63,951 nucleotides of DNA from an uncultured Taibaiella sp. (lineage in GTDB: Bacteria > Bacteroidota > Bacteroidia > Chitinophagales > Chitinophagaceae), in contig CALMWT010000044.1 in assembly GCA_937870855.1 (NCBI GenBank), positions 1 through 63,951 of the forward strand, given 5' to 3'. Below the pieces are notes generated by a model. It searched no databases. It saw only the letters and a list, made by a program, of their open reading frames with translations, and had not been told where the DNA came from. Every line of letters starts with the position of its first letter. The first letter of the stretch is position 1. Both the position numbers and the translations under genes were made by a program. Positions 59,713-63,951 of this stretch are shown one piece after another.

Positions 59713-60793
59713 GGTCGTCGTAAAATTTTATCAGTGTTTTCGCCTCTTCCTGCCAGCAATATTTTTCGCGTGCTTTCAGACAATTTTCTTCCAGTCGTTT
59801 GTGATAAGGTTCATCCTTCAAGAGATTATTTAATGCCGCAGCAATCGTTTCCGGTTTCAAATCGTCAATCAGTGCGCTAATTTCAAATTCACTGTTGATT
59901 CTCTTGTACTCGAAATAGTTGACGCAAAGTTGTGGAACGCCGCTGTGCATGTAATCGAAAAAACGATTGGCAAGTGAGTTTTGATTGCTTTTGCTATTTG
60001 GTTCAAAAAGGGTAATTCCTATCCACGCATTGATCGTGTAGTTTCTCAATTCCTGTGGTGGTACATAGCCTTTAAATGTTATCTTATTCTCCAGTTGATG
60101 TTGCTTCACTAATGCCACGGTTTCCTTATAAAAATTTCCCTCGCCACAAATAATTAAAGGTGCGTCAACATGCTTCATTGCCGGAATTAATTCTTCAAAA
60201 CATCTTCCAACATTTACTGCCCCTTGGTATAAAATGTATTTGTCTTTCTTTTCCGGAATTTCTATGGGGCGGAGTACAGTGGCGCTTCGTACTACGGCAT
60301 AATTAACGCCATACTTTTCCTGAAAATATTTCGAACAACCATCGCCTACAGTATAGCCATGAAAATGCGGCACTGTTTTTCGTTCTATCCAATTCCAAAT
60401 CTTTAGGCTCATTGGTTTATCAGTAACCTCTTTCAGTTCTGTAAATAATTCATGAGCATCGTACACTCTTTTTTTGCCTCGCAGTTTGCTTACATAGTAA
60501 ACCGGCAGAATAGTATCAAGATCTATTGCACAAAAAATGTCTGCTTTGATGAAGAGCAGTTTGAAAAATAGTTTAAGCCAGAAGTCTGTATACATCAACT
60601 TGCTTCTTTCAACTACAATCGGTAAGCGAATTTGCTTGTAAGGACGAGCTATTAGTGGAGGGCTTTTTTTCTTTTTAAAACCAATGATTGTTACATCGTA
60701 GCCTGCTTCGGAAAGTGTGGTGCAGATGCGAATCATCCGCTGGTCAAAATTCAAATCGTTCGTAACAGTAAAGACTATTCTCTGTTTCTTCAT
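59699..60793 (-). CDS. Glycosyltransferase, GT4-like
   Basis: 364 residues. VFTVTNDLNFDQRMIRICTT opens the first domain and VYDAHELFTEL is a typical segment. The second domain includes LYQGAVNVGRCFEELIPAM and a nucleotide-sugar site near ANRFFDYMHSGVPQL. Probably acts in sequence with the next gene. The divergent gap to 60880 has a perfect -7 box TATTTTTG for the opposite gene. Confidence 0.85.
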   Translation of the reverse strand: MKKQRIVFTVTNDLNFDQRMIRICTTLSEAGYDVTIIGFKKKKSPPLIARPYKQIRLPIVVERSKLMYTDFWLKLFFKLLFIKADIFCAIDLDTILPVYYVSKLRGKKRVYDAHELFTELKEVTDKPMSLKIWNWIERKTVPHFHGYTVGDGCSKYFQEKYGVNYAVVRSATVLRPIEIPEKKDKYILYQGAVNVGRCFEELIPAMKHVDAPLIICGEGNFYKETVALVKQHQLENKITFKGYVPPQELRNYTINAWIGITLFEPNSKSNQNSLANRFFDYMHSGVPQLCVNYFEYKRINSEFEISALIDDLKPETIAAALNNLLKDEPYHKRLEENCLKAREKYCWQEEAKTLIKFYDDLVQN

Positions 60794-60862
60794 TCGCGGT
60801 TGTCCGTTCTAAAATTGTACTTTTAAACCCTTGTAAAAATAGGCGTTTAAGTTCAGCGTTTA

Positions 60863-60870
60863 TATTTTTG
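60863..60870 (+). promoter_or_regulatory. -7 box of the 60881 glycosyltransferase gene
   Basis: TATTTTTG, perfect, 11 bp before the ATG; predicted leader about 7 nt. Confidence 0.5.
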
Positions 60871-60880
60871 AGATGTTCTG

Positions 60881-62086
60881 ATGGCAACGCACCGCATACT
60901 GATTATCACCAACAGGGTTCCTTACCCGTTAAACGATGGCGGTTCCATAGCAATGTATGCTATGATTGAAGGTTATCACAAATTGGGTTGGGAAGTGCTT
61001 TTGTTTTCAATGAATACCTCAAGGCACTATGTAGGTTTGGAATCACTGCCAGAGTTTTATACACAAATTAAGTTTCAGACTTTCGACATTAATACCGACG
61101 TAAAAGTGGTGCCTACTTTGATGAATTTTTTTCTGAGTAGAAAGCCAAATCACGCAGATCGTTTTTATGAAAAAGGATTTGCGAGCAAGCTTGAAAAAAT
61201 CATAGACGATTTTGAACCGGAGATTATTCAGTTGGAGAGCGTTTATCTTGCCACTTATCTTCCTGTTATTAAAGAAGCAACTAAAGCTAAAATTGCCATT
61301 CGCCTCCACAATATTGAATACCAGATATGGGAGCGACTCGCTAACGAAGCAACCTCCTTTCGGAAATTTTACTTAAGGGATCTTTGTTCCAGAATCAAAA
61401 AGTTTGAACTGAATGCCTGGCAATCAGCAGATGTGCTTATCGCTATCACAGAGACGGATGCGGCATTAGTAAAAAATCTGGTTTCGGGAAAGGAAATCAT
61501 AACAGTGCCGTTTGGCATAAATACGAAATCTATTAAACCTTCACAGCAACCGGAAAAGTGGATCGGGTATCATATAGGCGCTATGGACTGGATGCCGAAT
61601 GTAGAAGCGATTACCTGGTTTCTGGAAAACGTATGGAGCGATCTGCACAAGGAATTACCTGATTTTGAATTTCATTTTGCGGGAAGGAATATGCCGGGTT
61701 CATTTGAAAAGTATGAACGCGATGGCGTTACCTGCTCAGGAGAGGTAGCCGATGCTTCTGCCTTTATTGCTGATAAAAAAATGTTGCTTGTTCCTTTGCG
61801 GTCGGGAGGGGGTATAAGAGTGAAAATACTTGAGGCGCTAACTGCCGGCAAATTGGTGATAAGCACATCCATTGGTATGCAGGGGATTGATGGGGCGGTT
61901 CCCGGAAAGCATTTCTTATTGGCCGAAGAAAAGGCAGATTTTATCCGGCAAATAAAATGGGCAGTTAACAAAAAAGATCAGGCGCAACAAATTGCAAATG
62001 CAGGTTCGGTTTTAGTTCAAAGAGAATATGATCAGGAAAGCATCATGCGGAAGCTAACGAAGAGGATGGAAGATTTTCTGCAATAA
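60881..62086 (+). CDS. Glycosyltransferase, GT4-like
   Basis: 401 residues. ITNRVPYPLNDGGSIAMYAM is the acceptor-domain start, and IGAMDWMPNVEAITWFL plus PLRSGGGIRVKILEALTAGK is the donor-domain signature with the EA motif. It is related to sugar transferases of exopolysaccharide clusters. ribBA follows on the same strand, but a separate promoter box lies between. Confidence 0.88.
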   Translation: MATHRILIITNRVPYPLNDGGSIAMYAMIEGYHKLGWEVLLFSMNTSRHYVGLESLPEFYTQIKFQTFDINTDVKVVPTLMNFFLSRKPNHADRFYEKGFASKLEKIIDDFEPEIIQLESVYLATYLPVIKEATKAKIAIRLHNIEYQIWERLANEATSFRKFYLRDLCSRIKKFELNAWQSADVLIAITETDAALVKNLVSGKEIITVPFGINTKSIKPSQQPEKWIGYHIGAMDWMPNVEAITWFLENVWSDLHKELPDFEFHFAGRNMPGSFEKYERDGVTCSGEVADASAFIADKKMLLVPLRSGGGIRVKILEALTAGKLVISTSIGMQGIDGAVPGKHFLLAEEKADFIRQIKWAVNKKDQAQQIANAGSVLVQREYDQESIMRKLTKRMEDFLQ

Positions 62087-62183
62087 CCTCACTTTAAGAC
62101 ATCAGTAATTGTGATCCTTAGTTACTGATTTTACATTGAATACATAGTAACTTCGCGTTTCAAATTTGCCCAAGGGCTTATCT

Positions 62184-63383
62184 ATGCTTGATACCATCGA
62201 ATCTGCGCTGGAAGATCTGAGAAATGGGAAACTGCTGATAGTAGTTGATGATGAGGATCGTGAAAATGAAGGTGATTTTATAACCGCCGCCAATAATGTA
62301 ACCCCGGAAGTGATCAACTTTATGTCGAAACACGGCAGAGGTTTGATCTGTGCACCAATCACCGAACAGCGATGCGGGGAATTGAAATTGAACCTAATGG
62401 TGGAGAACAATACTGTGCTTCATCAAACTCCGTTTACTGTGTCTATTGATTTGATAGGACATGGATGCACCACCGGTATTTCAGCGCACGACAGAGCAAA
62501 AACTGTTCAGGCATTGATTGATCCTACTACAAAGCCCGAAGATTTAGGCCGCCCCGGACATATTTTCCCGCTACGCGCAAAAAATGAAGGTGTGCTGCGT
62601 CGTGCCGGTCATACAGAAGCAACTGTTGATCTCGCACGGCTTGCCGGATTTGCACCCGCCGGTGTGCTTGTAGAAATTATGAATGATGATGGCACAATGT
62701 CGCGGTTGCCAGAGTTGAAAGAGATTGCTAAAAAGTTTGATCTTAAAATCATTTCCATAAAAGACCTGATTGAATATCGCCTGCGCACCGAAAGTCTTAT
62801 TGAAGAAGAAGCGCGGGTACACATGCCTACCAAACATGGCGATTTTGAATTGGTAGCTTTCAAACAAACAAACAACGGGCAAACTCATCTTGCCTTGAAG
62901 AAAGGTGAATGGGAAAAAGATGAGCCTGTTTTAGTGAGGGTGCATAGTTCTTGTTTTACCGGCGATATTCTCCATTCTCTTCGGTGCGATTGCGGTGAGC
63001 AGTTGCAACGGGCAATGGAAATGGTAGAAGAAGAAGGTAAAGGTGTCGTGCTTTATATGAATCAGGAAGGACGCGGCATTGGTTTGTTGAATAAGCTAAA
63101 GGCATACAAACTGCAAGAAGAGGGGAAGGATACGGTGGAAGCAAATCTGGCACTCGGCTTTAAGAACGATCAACGCGATTACGGCGTAGGCGCACAAATT
63201 TTACGGCATCTCGGTGTTTCAAAAATCAGATTAATGACCAACAATCCGAGAAAACGTGCAGGTTTATTGGGTTATGGTTTGGAGATTGTAGATAACGTGC
63301 CAATCGAAATTATTCCCAATCCTCATAACGAGTTTTACCTGCAAACGAAAAGAGATAAACTCGGTCACGAGATATTGAAATAA
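62184..63383 (+). CDS. ribBA: Bifunctional DHBP synthase / GTP cyclohydrolase II
   Basis: 399 residues from the ATG at 62184; a TTG at 62166 lies inside the -7 box CAAATTTG (62161-62168) and is unlikely. The N-half has the acidic motif [15 protein letters not shown]; the C-half has the zinc site [15 protein letters not shown] and the GTP-site HNEF-like end plus [10 protein letters not shown]. It makes both entry substrates of riboflavin synthesis. Confidence 0.97.
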   Translation: MLDTIESALEDLRNGKLLIVVDDEDRENEGDFITAANNVTPEVINFMSKHGRGLICAPITEQRCGELKLNLMVENNTVLHQTPFTVSIDLIGHGCTTGISAHDRAKTVQALIDPTTKPEDLGRPGHIFPLRAKNEGVLRRAGHTEATVDLARLAGFAPAGVLVEIMNDDGTMSRLPELKEIAKKFDLKIISIKDLIEYRLRTESLIEEEARVHMPTKHGDFELVAFKQTNNGQTHLALKKGEWEKDEPVLVRVHSSCFTGDILHSLRCDCGEQLQRAMEMVEEEGKGVVLYMNQEGRGIGLLNKLKAYKLQEEGKDTVEANLALGFKNDQRDYGVGAQILRHLGVSKIRLMTNNPRKRAGLLGYGLEIVDNVPIEIIPNPHNEFYLQTKRDKLGHEILK

Positions 63384-63430
63384 CAGTTTCGGAATAGTGA
63401 ATTGCTTTAGGAGCACACAAACATTTCTTT

Positions 63431-63951
63431 TTGAAAATACTTTTTCTCGCAAATAGAATTCCTTATCCGCCTTATCGTGGCGATAAACTTAAGATTTACA
63501 ATCTTGCCAGGCGCTTGTGCAAAAAGCATGAATTGTATCTGCTCACTTTCACGCAAACTGAAGAAGACAAAAAGTATAAAGAGCAGTTGCAAGGCATATT
63601 TAAAGAGGTACATCTCGTCCATTTGCCACAGTGGAAATCTGCTTTAAGTTGTTTGCAGGGTTTATGGAATCCGCTGCCAATTCAGGTGCTTTATTTTCGT
63701 TCTTCAGAAATGCGTCGTTCACTTGAGACGCTACTCAGTAAACACAATTTTGACACAGTACACGTACAGCATTTGCGGATGGCTCCTTATTTGTCTGACA
63801 GAAATGACCTCAGGAGAATTTTGGATTTGCCGGATGCCTTTTCGCTTTATTGGGAAAGAAGGAAAAAAGTGAAACGGAATATTTTTCAAACCCAATTCGA
63901 AAATCTGGAGCAAAAAAGAGTATTGCAGTATGAGCAGGTTTTGAAGTCTTA
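63431..63951 (+). CDS. Glycosyltransferase, 3' end cut by window edge
   Basis: 173 residues visible and open to the edge. The TTG at 63431 is the likely start; no ATG or GTG lies between it and the in-frame stop at 63398. The N-terminus (KILFLANRIPYPPYRGDKLK) is a GT4 acceptor domain, close to sugar transferases of exopolysaccharide/exosortase systems. Fourth glycosyltransferase in this stretch. Confidence 0.78.
   Translation, partial: MKILFLANRIPYPPYRGDKLKIYNLARRLCKKHELYLLTFTQTEEDKKYKEQLQGIFKEVHLVHLPQWKSALSCLQGLWNPLPIQVLYFRSSEMRRSLETLLSKHNFDTVHVQHLRMAPYLSDRNDLRRILDLPDAFSLYWERRKKVKRNIFQTQFENLEQKRVLQYEQVLKS

Overview
The window looks like the chromosome of a Bacteroidota bacterium, probably a Chitinophagaceae-like or related lineage. 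The reasons are: type IX secretion C-terminal domains (type A at about 47.8 and 57.8 kb, type B at 37 kb); thirteen SprB repeats in one giant adhesin; a TonB-dependent receptor paired with a surface lipoprotein; promoters of the Bacteroidota form TTTG-N19-TAnnTTTG instead of -35/-10 boxes; and a 47-bp CRISPR repeat of the Bacteroidota Cas9 type. No phage, plasmid or insertion sequence is visible. The species cannot be named from sequence alone.

Layout. 0-3.7 kb (minus strand): the end of an M13 endopeptidase gene, then a tight four-gene run (coiled-coil membrane protein, AtpZ, small membrane protein, SprT-like protease). 3.9-8.9 kb: an RND efflux permease and its TolC channel without an adaptor gene, then a Uma2 nuclease-like protein. 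8.9-13.2 kb (minus): NlpC/P60 lipoprotein, the two UDP-xylose enzymes and a class III aminotransferase. 13.4-17.7 kb: TonB receptor and lipoprotein, each preceded by 11-bp-phased TAA repeats that look like a Pho box. 17.8-27 kb: housekeeping genes (tsaE, lysE-type exporter, purF, an S24 repressor, nhaA, a split periplasmic 5'-nucleotidase, dnaA) and tRNA-Ser/tRNA-Pro.

28.4-36.7 kb is a complete type II-C CRISPR-Cas locus. A short tracrRNA is divergent from cas9; cas9, cas1 and cas2 follow in an operon; a bidirectional terminator and a short leader precede an array of 33 full repeats plus a decayed terminal one. Three features are unusual. The tracrRNA has a recognisable promoter whose -33 box overlaps the cas9 start codon. 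GC-rich palindromic repeats sit in frame inside cas1 and at the 5' end of cas2. The two oldest-looking full repeats both carry a 25-nt insertion containing a hairpin.

36.9-57.8 kb mixes secreted or surface proteins (SprB-repeat adhesin, a 1093-residue type IX cargo, an M43 protease) with metabolism (aconitase, glutamate dehydrogenase), tRNA hydroxylase TrhO, a CcmB/CcmC/CcmD haem-export cluster and tRNA-Gly/tRNA-Leu. 57.9-64 kb holds an FtsE-type ATPase, four glycosyltransferases (the last cut by the window edge) and ribBA. The glycosyltransferases and the UDP-xylose genes point to surface polysaccharide synthesis.

Many genes here have a TAnnTTTG box only about 10-20 nt before the start codon, so their mRNAs probably have very short leaders. 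Where that box overlaps an upstream candidate start, I moved the start downstream.
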